Positions 22,217-29,648 of a DNA stretch of 30,952 nt are shown piece by piece. The translations under genes were made by a program, and so were the position numbers. The first letter of the stretch is position 1. Each line of letters begins with the position of its first letter. The notes beneath the pieces were generated by a model. It saw only the letters and a program-made list of their open reading frames with translations. It made no database searches and was not told where the DNA came from. Source of the DNA: Dehalococcoidia bacterium (GTDB taxonomy: Bacteria > Chloroflexota > Dehalococcoidia > UBA2979); assembly GCA_004297315.1 (NCBI GenBank), contig SCTU01000253.1, positions 1 to 30,952 on the forward strand, in the 5' to 3' direction.

Positions 22217-23431
22217 CTAAGCCAGTTCCGCCGTCGCCAGTTTCTCGCGTAGCGCCGTCTCCAGTTCCTCGACGAGCCCGGGGGCGTCGAGGCCGGAGAG
22301 GACGGACTGGAAGAAGCCGGTGACCAGCAAGACCAGGGACTGGCGCATGTCCAGCCCTCGACTCTGGAGGTAGAACAGCGCGTCCTGGTCCACCGGGCCA
22401 ACGGTCGCGCCGTGGCCGCAGCGGATCACTTCGTTCGTGAGGATCTCCAGGACCGGGTCGGCGTCCGCCTTTGCGTGCGGGGAGAGCAACAGGTTGCGGT
22501 TCTCCTGGTTCGCCGAGGCGCCGATCGCCGTGGGCTCCACGCGCGTCACGCCGTAGTAGACCGATCGGGACGCGCCCGCCAGCGCCGTCTTGATCTCCAC
22601 CTGCGAGGAAGACTTCGCGCCGATCAACTCCTGCAGCGTCACAAAGTCGAAGTGCTGTTCGGTGTCGCCGACGGCCACGCCGCGGATGGTGGAGGCCGAG
22701 CCTTCGCCCTCCATCAGCGTCTCGACCGTCTGCTTTACGATGTGCCCGCCGAGGACGATCGAGCCGACCTGCACGTCGGCGCCACGCCCGACCTTCGCGC
22801 GCAACGTCGTGAACTCCTGCGTGGCTGCACCCCAGCGCGTGTCGATGAGCAGCCGGACTCGGCTGTCCGCGTGCGCCACGACCTCGATGACCCCGGCGAC
22901 CAGCAACGCGTCCGCGGCCGACGAGGTGCGGAGGATGACCGACACCTGGCTGGCGGGCTCCGCCACGATCAGGATGCGCGGGAAGATCGCGCCCTCGCGT
23001 CCCTCCACCGTCACCGTGACCGGCGCGGCGAAGGCCTGGCCACGCGGCGCGTAGATGAGGACACCCTCGCGCCACTGGGCCGCGTTCGCCGCCGTGAACT
23101 TGCCCTCCGTGCCCGGCACGACCGAGCCGAGGTGTGCGCGCACGGCGTCGCCATGAGACGCCAGACTCGCCGCGAGCGTGCCCGCGAAGCCGCCCGCGGG
23201 GACGGCGCCCGACACCCGAGGCGAGAAGGCCGCGTCCGGCGCGAATGATTCGATGTCGAGTTCGGTGACGTCCGTGTACTTCCACGGACGCAGCCTGGGT
23301 GTCGGCATCGGCGTCGCGACGAAGGCGCGGGCAGCCTCGGCACGTGCGGCCACGAGCCAGTCCGGCTCGCCCCGGCCACGTGCCGCCTCGATGGCCGCCG
23401 TCTCAGCGTAGGTTGCGGTGGAGGTCGCCAC
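22217..23431 (-). CDS. sufD: SufD, Fe-S scaffold subunit
   Basis: A 404-residue SufBD-family protein, partner of SufB in the SufBC2D scaffold. It has the diverse helical N-terminus with LRPWKYTDVTELDIESF, a long beta-helix core and the C-terminal segment HAKADADPVLEILTNEVIRCGHGATVGPVDQDALFYLQSRGL. The last includes Cys and His residues used at the SufB-SufD interface in this family. The GTG start at 23431 shares its G with the sufB TAG stop (TAGTG), showing strict coupling. The first six residues, M/VATSTA, lack a signal, as expected for a cytoplasmic protein. Confidence 0.95.
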   Translation of the reverse strand: MATSTATYAETAAIEAARGRGEPDWLVAARAEAARAFVATPMPTPRLRPWKYTDVTELDIESFAPDAAFSPRVSGAVPAGGFAGTLAASLASHGDAVRAHLGSVVPGTEGKFTAANAAQWREGVLIYAPRGQAFAAPVTVTVEGREGAIFPRILIVAEPASQVSVILRTSSAADALLVAGVIEVVAHADSRVRLLIDTRWGAATQEFTTLRAKVGRGADVQVGSIVLGGHIVKQTVETLMEGEGSASTIRGVAVGDTEQHFDFVTLQELIGAKSSSQVEIKTALAGASRSVYYGVTRVEPTAIGASANQENRNLLLSPHAKADADPVLEILTNEVIRCGHGATVGPVDQDALFYLQSRGLDMRQSLVLLVTGFFQSVLSGLDAPGLVEELETALREKLATAELA

Positions 23432-24843
23432 TAACCCACCGAACCTTCCATCTGCAGCTCGATCAGGCGGTTGAGTTCGATCGCGTACTCCATGGGGAGT
23501 TCCTTCACGATCGGCTCCACGAAGCCGTTCACGACCATCTTCGCGGCCTCTTCCTCCTTGATGCCTCGCGACATCAGGTAGAACAGCTGGTCCGCACCCA
23601 GCTTCGAGACGGAGGCCTCGTGGCCGATGTTCACGCGCTCTTCGTCGATCTCCATCGTCGGGTAGGTGTCCGAACGGGAGTGCGTGTCCAGGAGCAGCGC
23701 GTCACAGCGGACAGTGCTGCTGGAGTTCTCCGCCCCTTCGTAGACCTTCAGCAGGCCGCGGTACGAGGTGCGCCCGGCGCCCCGCGAGACCGACTTCGAG
23801 ATGATGGCGCTCGTGGTGTTCGGTGCGACGTGGACGATCTTGCCGCCCGCGTCCTGGTGCTGGCCGTCGCCGGCGAAGGCGAGCGACAGGATTTCGCCAT
23901 GGGCGCGCTCGCCCATCAGGTAGACCGACGGGTACTTCATCGTCAGCTTCGAGCCGATGTTGCCGTCCACCCACTCCATGATCGCGTCTTCGTACGCGTA
24001 GGCGCGCTTGGTGACCAGGTTGAAGACGTTGTTCGACCAGTTCTGGATCGTCGAGTACCGGACGCGGGCGCCCTTCTTCACGACGATCTCCACGACAGCC
24101 GAGTGCAGGGCGTCCGTGCTGTAGATCGGCGCCGTGCAGCCTTCCACGTAATGCACCTGCGAACCCTCGTCCGCGATGATCAGCGTGCGCTCGAACTGGC
24201 CCATGTTCTCGGTGTTGATGCGGAAGTAGGCCTGCAGCGGCACGTCCACCTTCACGCCCTTCGGCACGTAGATGAACGACCCGCCCGACCAGACGGCCGA
24301 GTTCAATGCGGCGAAGCGGTTGTCGCCAGAGGGGACGATAGTGCCGAAGTACTCGCGGACGAGGTCCTCGTGCTCACGCAGCCCCTGGTCCATGCCCAGG
24401 AAGATCACGCCCGACTTCTCGAGGTCCTCCCGGATGTTGTGGTAGACGACCTCAGAGTCGTACTGCGCACCCGCGCCGGCGAGGAACTGCCGCTCCGCCT
24501 CGGGGATGCCGAGCTTGTCGAACGTGTCCTTGATGTACTGCGGGACGTCCTCCCACTTGGAGGAGTCCTTGTCGGTCGCCCGCACGTAGTAGCGGATCTC
24601 GTCGAAGTCGATGCTGGCGAGTAGGTCCGGGCTGCCGGCCCATTTCGGGTTGGACAGTTGCTTGAACTGTTCAAATGCGTCCAGCCGGTACTCGAGCATC
24701 CACTCCGGCTCGTCCTTCATCTTGGACATGCCGCGGATGACCGCCTCGTTCAGGCCCTTCTCGGCCATGAACAGCGGCTTCTCCTCGTCATGGAAGCCCC
24801 ACTTGTATTCGCCAACAGTGCCGCGAACGTCGGTGGTGGTCAT
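23431..24843 (-). CDS. sufB: SufB, Fe-S scaffold subunit
   Basis: A 470-residue SufB protein, where the nascent cluster is assembled. Typical segments are YKWGFHDEEKPLFMAEKGLNEAVIRGMS at the start, the PEWMLEYRLDAFEQF helix, DQGLREHEDLVREYFGTIVPSGDNRFAALNSAVWSGGSFIYVPKGVKVDVPLQAYF, and the C-terminal RSDTYPTMEIDEERVNIGHEASVSKLGADQLFYLMSRGI. The ATG at 24843 overlaps the sufC stop (ATGA). Length and conserved blocks are normal, with no sign of inteins, which are found in some actinobacterial SufB. It acts with SufC and SufD in the cytoplasm. Confidence 0.97.
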   Translation of the reverse strand: MTTTDVRGTVGEYKWGFHDEEKPLFMAEKGLNEAVIRGMSKMKDEPEWMLEYRLDAFEQFKQLSNPKWAGSPDLLASIDFDEIRYYVRATDKDSSKWEDVPQYIKDTFDKLGIPEAERQFLAGAGAQYDSEVVYHNIREDLEKSGVIFLGMDQGLREHEDLVREYFGTIVPSGDNRFAALNSAVWSGGSFIYVPKGVKVDVPLQAYFRINTENMGQFERTLIIADEGSQVHYVEGCTAPIYSTDALHSAVVEIVVKKGARVRYSTIQNWSNNVFNLVTKRAYAYEDAIMEWVDGNIGSKLTMKYPSVYLMGERAHGEILSLAFAGDGQHQDAGGKIVHVAPNTTSAIISKSVSRGAGRTSYRGLLKVYEGAENSSSTVRCDALLLDTHSRSDTYPTMEIDEERVNIGHEASVSKLGADQLFYLMSRGIKEEEAAKMVVNGFVEPIVKELPMEYAIELNRLIELQMEGSVG

Positions 24844-25649
24844 CGTGTGCCTCCCCCTGCGGCCGCAGCCGAGGTGATACCCAGTTCCTTGAGGATCGGG
24901 TCGTAACCCTCGTGCTCGATCCGCTTCGCGAGGTCGAACCCGCCGGACTTCACGATCCGGCCCTCGAACAGGATGTGGACGAAGTCAGGTTCGATGTAGT
25001 TCAGGATCCGCTCGTAGTGCGTGATGATGAGCACGCCCATGTCCGGCGTGCGCAGCGCGTTCACGCCCTCGGACACCGTCCGCAGCGCGTCCACGTCCAG
25101 GCCGGAGTCGGTCTCGTCGAGGATCGCGAGGTCGGGCTTGAGCAGCCCCATCTGCAGGATCTCGGCGCGCTTCTTCTCGCCGCCGGAGAAGCCGTCGTTC
25201 ACGTAGCGACGCGCCATGTCCTCGGACATCTTCAACTTGCCGAGGGTCGTGCGCAGTTCCGCGAGGAACTCGCGGGCCGGCACCTCGGCGCCGCGCCGCG
25301 CCTTCAGCGACTCGCGCATCAGGTTGACCATCGTCACGCCGGGGATCGGCGTCGGGTACTGGAAGGAGAGGAATATCCCCCGCCGCGCCCGCTCGTCCGC
25401 CGACATCTTGGTGATGTCGTCGCCGCGGTAGATGATCTGGCCTTCGTCCACGACGTAGGTGGGGCTCCCGGCGATGGTCGAGGCGAGCGTGCTCTTGCCG
25501 GAGCCGTTCGGCCCCATCAGCGCGTGGATCTCGCCCGGGCGGATCGTCAGGTCGATCCCCTTCACAATCTGGATGTCCGGCTTCTCGGCGATGCTGACCT
25601 TCAGGCCACGCAACTCGAGGATGGGGTGAGTCATCATCGCTCCGCTCAT
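24840..25649 (-). CDS. sufC: SufC, ATPase of the SUF complex
   Basis: A 269-residue ABC-type ATPase that drives the SufBCD scaffold. The Walker A loop GPNGSGKST is at 46-54, the Q-loop in FLSFQYPTPIPG, the signature FSGGEKKR at 154-161, Walker B LAILDETDSGLD at 174-185 and the switch His in ITHYERIL. SufC-specific features are the EKKR signature and the DETDSGLD form of Walker B. The ATG at 25649 overlaps the stop of the regulator (ATGA). Internal Met5 or Met6 are alternative starts with similar credibility. It is the first structural gene after the regulator, an order seen in other Gram-positive-like SUF clusters. Confidence 0.97.
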   Translation of the reverse strand: MSGAMMTHPILELRGLKVSIAEKPDIQIVKGIDLTIRPGEIHALMGPNGSGKSTLASTIAGSPTYVVDEGQIIYRGDDITKMSADERARRGIFLSFQYPTPIPGVTMVNLMRESLKARRGAEVPAREFLAELRTTLGKLKMSEDMARRYVNDGFSGGEKKRAEILQMGLLKPDLAILDETDSGLDVDALRTVSEGVNALRTPDMGVLIITHYERILNYIEPDFVHILFEGRIVKSGGFDLAKRIEHEGYDPILKELGITSAAAAGGGTR

Positions 25650-26359
25650 CGGGCGCCTCCTGCGGAGGCCGTCCGCTGCTGTCCAACGACCGGCAGCAGT
25701 TCACCTGCCACCCAGCCGGGTTCGTCGTCCTTGCGCACGAGGTACTCGCACTCATGGCCGCCCGCGGCGACCGTCGTGACCTGCTCGACCGGCACCCCGA
25801 GCAACAGCTCGATCGCGCGCCGGTCGGCCGAGCAGCAGGCGTGCGTCTCCGCCGCCGTGCTGCGGAAGGGGCAGCCGGTATTGCGCAGGCGGAAGAAATC
25901 GCCGGCGTCCTCGACCTCCTCGAGGATGCCCTCGGAGGAGAGCGCACGCAGCGTCTGCGAGACCCGCTCCGGCAGGGTCCGGCCATTCACGCGCGGCCGG
26001 TGCTCTTCCGCCACGGCCTGCGCGACCTGGTCGAACATCCGGTCCACGAGGTCAGCCCCGCTGCGGCCTTCGATCTCCGCCGGGAGCGACTGGAGGGCGG
26101 GTGACAGACGCGCGAGCAGGCGCTGGTAGTGCTCGGCGGAGGTGCGCTCCTCGGCTTCGGCACTCAGCGCGTACCGCGCCGATGGGCGCCCGCGCGCCTG
26201 CCGCTCCAGCCGGGAGACGAGCATCCCCTCGGCGACCAGGATGTCGAGGTGACGCCGCACCGATCCGGCGGAGACGCCAATCTCGGCTGCCAGTTCGGCG
26301 ACGGAACACTCACCGCGCTCGGCGAGCAGCCTGACAAGCTCATCCCGTGTTCGTTCCAT
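25646..26359 (-). CDS. sufR: SufR-like winged-helix Fe-S regulator
   Basis: A 237-residue DNA-binding protein. The N-terminal winged helix (about 1-65) reads like DeoR/ArsR-type domains: CSVAELAAEIGVSAGSVRRHLDILVAEGMLVSR. The C-terminal part carries Cys163, Cys175-Cys176 and Cys204, with His173 and His202. Cys163-x12-Cys176-x27-Cys204 matches the three-cysteine pattern I associate with actinobacterial SufR; cyanobacterial SufR has a fourth cysteine between the last two, absent here. It probably binds a [4Fe-4S] cluster and represses its own operon when clusters suffice. It lies directly upstream of sufC with a four-base overlap. A strong promoter and an AT-rich block precede it. Confidence 0.9.
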   Translation of the reverse strand: MERTRDELVRLLAERGECSVAELAAEIGVSAGSVRRHLDILVAEGMLVSRLERQARGRPSARYALSAEAEERTSAEHYQRLLARLSPALQSLPAEIEGRSGADLVDRMFDQVAQAVAEEHRPRVNGRTLPERVSQTLRALSSEGILEEVEDAGDFFRLRNTGCPFRSTAAETHACCSADRRAIELLLGVPVEQVTTVAAGGHECEYLVRKDDEPGWVAGELLPVVGQQRTASAGGAR

Positions 26360-26427
26360 AGATTTGGCCTCGTGGCGGGCGAATTCGGCCTGATCCGGCC
26401 GATCCCCGCAGTTCCCGCCTCGAATCC

Positions 26428-26456
26428 ACCGTACCCGGGTGTCCGGGCATAGTCAA
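26428..26456 (-). promoter_or_regulatory. Promoter of the sufR-suf operon
   Basis: On the minus strand: TTGACT (26456-26451), exactly 17 bases, TACGGT (26433-26428). It is the best sigma-70-like match in the window. The start would fall near 26421, leaving a leader of about 62 nt to the ATG at 26359. It is followed upstream by an AT-rich block. Confidence 0.7.
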
Positions 26457-26486
26457 CGTTTTTACTACTTTATTCGATGTAAATCA
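26457..26486. promoter_or_regulatory. AT-rich island between divergent promoters, candidate operator or UP element
   Basis: A 30-base block, strikingly AT-rich for this genome (GTTTTTACTACTTTATTCGA and following), directly upstream of the suf -35. Its position suits an UP element or a SufR binding site. The cyanobacterial SufR palindrome CAAC-N6-GTTG was sought and not found. Confidence 0.4.
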
Positions 26487-26516
26487 CCCGCGCGCGGTTG
26501 AGATTTGAGCGACCGT

Positions 26517-26545
26517 TTGTCCGCCTTCGCCGCCCTACGTACGAT
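26517..26545 (+). promoter_or_regulatory. Putative promoter of the MaoC-like gene
   Basis: TTGTCC (26517-26522), 17 bases, TACGAT (26540-26545). It predicts a leader of about 44 nt that includes AGGGAGG (26583-26589), six bases before the ATG at 26596. Confidence 0.55.
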
Positions 26546-26595
26546 GCCCGCCGATCCGTACGCGGCGCCCGAGGGCGTCCCCAGGGAGGTTCGCG

Positions 26596-27018
26596 ATGGC
26601 AGACGAAGTCCAGGGTCTCTCGGTCGGCTCCACGGCCGTGTTCACGAAGGCCGTGACCGCCGCCGACATCCTCAAATTTGCCGAGGTCAGCGGGGACACC
26701 AACCCGCTGCACTCCGACGCGGCATACGCGGCGAAGACCCGGTTCAAGCAGCCGATCGCGCACGGCATGTTCGGCGCGGGCGTGATCTCCGCCGCGCTCG
26801 GCACGAAACTCGCGCCGAACGCGGTCGTGATCTACATGGGGCAGAACCTGCAGTTCCGCGCGCCCGTGATGGCGGGCGACACGCTCACGGCCACCTGCAC
26901 CGTCACGAAGGTCGACGCGGAGCGCAAGCGGCTCTCCCTCGATACAGTAGTGACGAAGCAGGACGGCACGGAGGTCATCCGCGGCGACGCGACCGTGATG
27001 GTGGAAGCGCTCGGCTAG
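26596..27018 (+). CDS. MaoC-like (R)-specific enoyl-CoA hydratase
   Basis: A 140-residue single hot-dog protein of the MaoC/PhaJ family. The hydratase-2 signature is complete: GDTNPLHSDAAYAAKTRF with Asp34 and His39 as the catalytic pair, then PIAHGMFGAG. QFRAPVMAGDTLTA follows at the subunit interface. It would hydrate a trans-2-enoyl-CoA to the (R)-3-hydroxyacyl-CoA in the cytoplasm. Substrate chain length is unknown; crotonyl-CoA is plausible because a PhaB/FabG-like reductase lies 1.8 kb downstream. The start has an excellent ribosome-binding site. Relatives also occur as FAS dehydratase subunits in mycolic-acid bacteria, so a fatty-acid role is an alternative. Confidence 0.9.
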   Translation: MADEVQGLSVGSTAVFTKAVTAADILKFAEVSGDTNPLHSDAAYAAKTRFKQPIAHGMFGAGVISAALGTKLAPNAVVIYMGQNLQFRAPVMAGDTLTATCTVTKVDAERKRLSLDTVVTKQDGTEVIRGDATVMVEALG

Positions 27019-27067
27019 CGCCCACCAACGCGACGGACCTCCGGCGGGCGCGGCGAAGGGCCCCAGA

Positions 27068-28750
27068 ATGATGAAGCCCGCCTCGGGAGACGGCTCCTCG
27101 CTCCGCACCGCCGTCGAGCGGTGGGAGCAGGGCGCGGTCGCCAAGGTGCTCCAGCGTTTCCCGGAGCGTCGCGCCTCCTTCGCCTCGTCGTCAGTCGAGA
27201 CGAGGCGGCTCTACACCCCGCTCGACACCGCTGAGGTCGACTATGTGCGGGACCTCGGCTTCCCGGGCGAGTTCCCCTTCACTCGGGGCGTGCAGCCAAC
27301 GATGTACCGCGGGCGCTTCTGGACGATGCGCCAGTACGCCGGCTTCGGCACTGCCGAGGAGACCAACGGCCGCTTCAAGACGCTGATCGCCAATGGCCAG
27401 ACGGGCCTCTCCACCGCCTTCGACCTCCCGACCCAGACCGGCTACGACTCCGACGACCCGATGTCGGTCGGCGAGGTCGGCCAGGTCGGAGTCGCGATCG
27501 ACTCGCTTGCCGACATCGAGACGCTGTTCGACGGCATCTCGCTGGCCGACATCTCGACCTCCATGACGATCAACGCCCCGGCGGCGATGCTCGTCGCGAT
27601 GTATATGGTCGCAGCGGAGAAGCAGGGCCACCCGCGCAGCGTGATCACGGGCACCTCGCAGAACGACGTCCTCAAGGAGTACGTCGCGCGCGGCACGTAC
27701 ATCTTCCCGCCGAAGCAGTCCGTCCGCCTGGCGGCCAACCTGATCAACTTCTGTGCGACCGAGACGCCACGCTTCAACTCGATCTCCGTCTCCGGTTACC
27801 ACATCCGCGAGGCCGGCAGCACCGCCGCCCAGGAGATCGCGTTCGCGTTCGCGAATGCCTGCGCCTACCTCGACGAGTGCCAGCGCCAGGGCGCCGACCT
27901 GAACGATGTCGCCCAGCGCGTGTCCTGGATCTTCAACACCCACAATCACTTCTTCGAAGAGGCGGCGAAGTACCGAGCGCTGCGCCGGATGTGGGCGCGG
28001 CTGATGCGCGACCGTTACGGCATCACCAACGCCAACGCGCAGATGCTCCGCACCCACACGCAGACCGGCGGGTCCACGCTGACCGCGCAGCAGCCGAAGA
28101 ACAACATCGCGCGCGCCGCCTTGCAGGCCCTCGCCGCCGTCGTGGGCGGGGTGCAGTCGCTCGCGCTCTCCTGCTATGACGAGGCGCTCGCCCTGCCGAC
28201 CGAGGAGGCGCAGCAGATCGCCCTCCGCACGCAGCAGATCATCGCGCACGAGTCCGGTGTCGCCGACACGGTCGATCCGCTCGCGGGCTCCTACTACGTC
28301 GAGTCGCTGACCGACTCCCTCGAGCGCGAGGCTGCGCACATCATGGCCCGCATCGAGGACATGGGCGGCGCGGTCGCGGCGATCGAGGGCGGCTGGATGC
28401 AGTCCGAGATCCAGGAGGCCTCCGTCCAGTGGCAGCGCGAGGTCGAGTCCGGCGAGCGCGTGATCGTCGGCGTGAACGACTTCGTCGACCCTAACGAGAA
28501 TGCCACCCCGATCTTCCGCCCCAACCTCGCCGTGGTGGAGTCACAGTTGCAGCGGCTCGCGCGCGTCCGCGCGACGCGCGACAACGCCGCGGTCACGGCC
28601 GCGCTCGCGCGGCTGCGCGACACCGCCCGCGGCGACGTCAACCTCATGGAGCCAATCATCGAGGCCGTCCGCGCCTATACGACGCTCGGCGAGATGTGCG
28701 GCGTCCTGCGCGAAGAGTGGGGCGAGTACGTCCCGCCCACGGTCGTATAG
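27068..28750 (+). CDS. mcmA1: Methylmalonyl-CoA mutase, large (catalytic) subunit without B12 domain
   Basis: A 560-residue adenosylcobalamin-dependent acyl-CoA mutase large subunit that interconverts (R)-methylmalonyl-CoA and succinyl-CoA. It contains the TIM barrel only, so the cobalamin-binding domain must be a separate protein not in this window. Substrate-determining residues are visible. Tyr90 (TMRQYAGF) and Arg208 (KEYVARGTY) match methylmalonyl-CoA mutase (Tyr/Arg), not isobutyryl-CoA (Phe/Gln) or 2-hydroxyisobutyryl-CoA mutase (Ile/Gln). His245 in SGYHIREAG is the conserved active-site histidine. GTSQNDVLKEY, HTQTGGSTLTAQQP and the IAHESGVADTVDPLAGSYYVE block are normal. Two adjacent ATGs (27068, 27071) are possible starts. 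The gene follows the hydratase after a 49-nt gap. Confidence 0.95.
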   Translation: MMKPASGDGSSLRTAVERWEQGAVAKVLQRFPERRASFASSSVETRRLYTPLDTAEVDYVRDLGFPGEFPFTRGVQPTMYRGRFWTMRQYAGFGTAEETNGRFKTLIANGQTGLSTAFDLPTQTGYDSDDPMSVGEVGQVGVAIDSLADIETLFDGISLADISTSMTINAPAAMLVAMYMVAAEKQGHPRSVITGTSQNDVLKEYVARGTYIFPPKQSVRLAANLINFCATETPRFNSISVSGYHIREAGSTAAQEIAFAFANACAYLDECQRQGADLNDVAQRVSWIFNTHNHFFEEAAKYRALRRMWARLMRDRYGITNANAQMLRTHTQTGGSTLTAQQPKNNIARAALQALAAVVGGVQSLALSCYDEALALPTEEAQQIALRTQQIIAHESGVADTVDPLAGSYYVESLTDSLEREAAHIMARIEDMGGAVAAIEGGWMQSEIQEASVQWQREVESGERVIVGVNDFVDPNENATPIFRPNLAVVESQLQRLARVRATRDNAAVTAALARLRDTARGDVNLMEPIIEAVRAYTTLGEMCGVLREEWGEYVPPTVV

Positions 28751-28773
28751 CGCGGAGAATCCCTCGGGCAGAC

Positions 28774-28791
28774 CGCCGCATGAATGCGGCG
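28774..28791. repeat. Perfect inverted repeat in the mcmA1-reductase gap
   Basis: CGCCGCAT-GA-ATGCGGCG, an eight-base perfect palindrome in the 87-nt gap. It could be an operator or a weak terminator stem; no T-run follows. Confidence 0.55.
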
Positions 28792-28837
28792 CACAAGGTC
28801 AGGCACGCAGCAGGCACGTGAGATAGGTGGGGGGACG

Positions 28838-29587
28838 ATGCCGGGAACACTGGACGGTCAGGTGGCGGTGGTGACGGGCGCAAGCCGCGGCATCGGCCGC
28901 GCATGCGCGGTGGCGCTGGCCCGCGAAGGCGCCAACGTCGTCGTGAACTACACCTCGAACGAGGATGCCGCAAAAGAGACGCAGAAGGCGCTCGAGGCCC
29001 TCGGCGTGAAGACGCTCGTCTTCAAGGCGGACGTCGGCAAGGCCGATCAGGCGAAGGCGCTGATCGAGGCCGCCGAAAAAGCCTTCGGCAAGGTCGACAT
29101 CCTCGTCAACAACGCCGGCATCAACAAGGACCGGACGATCCAGCGGATGTCCGCGGACGACTGGGACGCCGTCGTCCAGACGGACCTTTCGTCCATCTTC
29201 TACACCACCTCGGCAGCGGTGGGCGGCATGCGCGAGCGGAGCTACGGCCGCATCGTGAACATGTCCAGCATCATCGGCCAGATGGGGAACATCGGGCAGG
29301 CGAACTACGCCGCGGCGAAGGCCGGCATGATCGCCTTCACGAAGTCGGCGGCGCGCGAGCTCGCCCGCTTCAACATTACCGTGAACGCCGTCTGCCCCGG
29401 CTTCGTGGAGACCGACATGGTGTCGGCCCTTTCGGACGACATCAAGAAGACGCTCATCGGCAACATCCCGCTTGGCCGCTTCGGCACCGCCGAGGAGGTT
29501 GCGGACACCGTGCTCTTCCTTTGCAAGCCCTCCGGCGCCTGGTACACCGGCGCGCAGATGAACCTCAACGGCGGCCAGTACATGTAA
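28838..29587 (+). CDS. Acetoacetyl-CoA/3-oxoacyl-ACP reductase (PhaB/FabG-like SDR)
   Basis: A 249-residue classical short-chain dehydrogenase. TGASRGIG (13-20) binds NADPH, NNAG is at 91-94, and the catalytic residues are Ser144 (MSSIIGQMG), Tyr157 and Lys161 (YAAAKAG). NPGFVETDM-like VCPGFVETDM and the NLNGGQYM C-terminus are typical of FabG/PhaB. It reduces a 3-oxoacyl thioester to the (R)-3-hydroxyacyl form. The MADDW-like SADDWDAVVQTDLSSIF segment resembles PhaB, but FabG cannot be excluded. The ATG at 28838 has AGGTGG (28825-28830) seven bases upstream. A strong terminator follows. No PHA synthase is in the window. Confidence 0.92.
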   Translation: MPGTLDGQVAVVTGASRGIGRACAVALAREGANVVVNYTSNEDAAKETQKALEALGVKTLVFKADVGKADQAKALIEAAEKAFGKVDILVNNAGINKDRTIQRMSADDWDAVVQTDLSSIFYTTSAAVGGMRERSYGRIVNMSSIIGQMGNIGQANYAAAKAGMIAFTKSAARELARFNITVNAVCPGFVETDMVSALSDDIKKTLIGNIPLGRFGTAEEVADTVLFLCKPSGAWYTGAQMNLNGGQYM

Positions 29588-29610
29588 GGCCGCCCCTCCG
29601 AGGGCCCCGA

Positions 29611-29632
29611 GAAGCCGCCCCTGGGCGGCTTC
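29611..29632 (+). terminator. Hairpin terminator after the reductase gene
   Basis: GAAGCCGCC, loop CCTG, then GGCGGCTTC: a perfect nine-base-pair stem 24 nt after the stop. The downstream bases (TCCGTATC) are only mildly T-rich. It abuts the -10 of the next gene. Confidence 0.75.
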
Positions 29633-29636
29633 TCCG

Positions 29637-29642
29637 TATCAT
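29637..29642 (+). promoter_or_regulatory. Putative -10 element of the sensor gene, leaderless
   Basis: TATCAT ends six bases before the ATG at 29649. The -35 position (about 29614-29619) falls inside the terminator hairpin, and no Shine-Dalgarno exists. Confidence 0.5.
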
Positions 29643-29648
29643 GCGGCG

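Noticed and set aside
26360..26595. Cyanobacterial-type SufR operator CAAC-N6-GTTG
   Set aside because: It was searched by eye on both strands. Only isolated CAAC/GTTG halves occur at wrong spacing.
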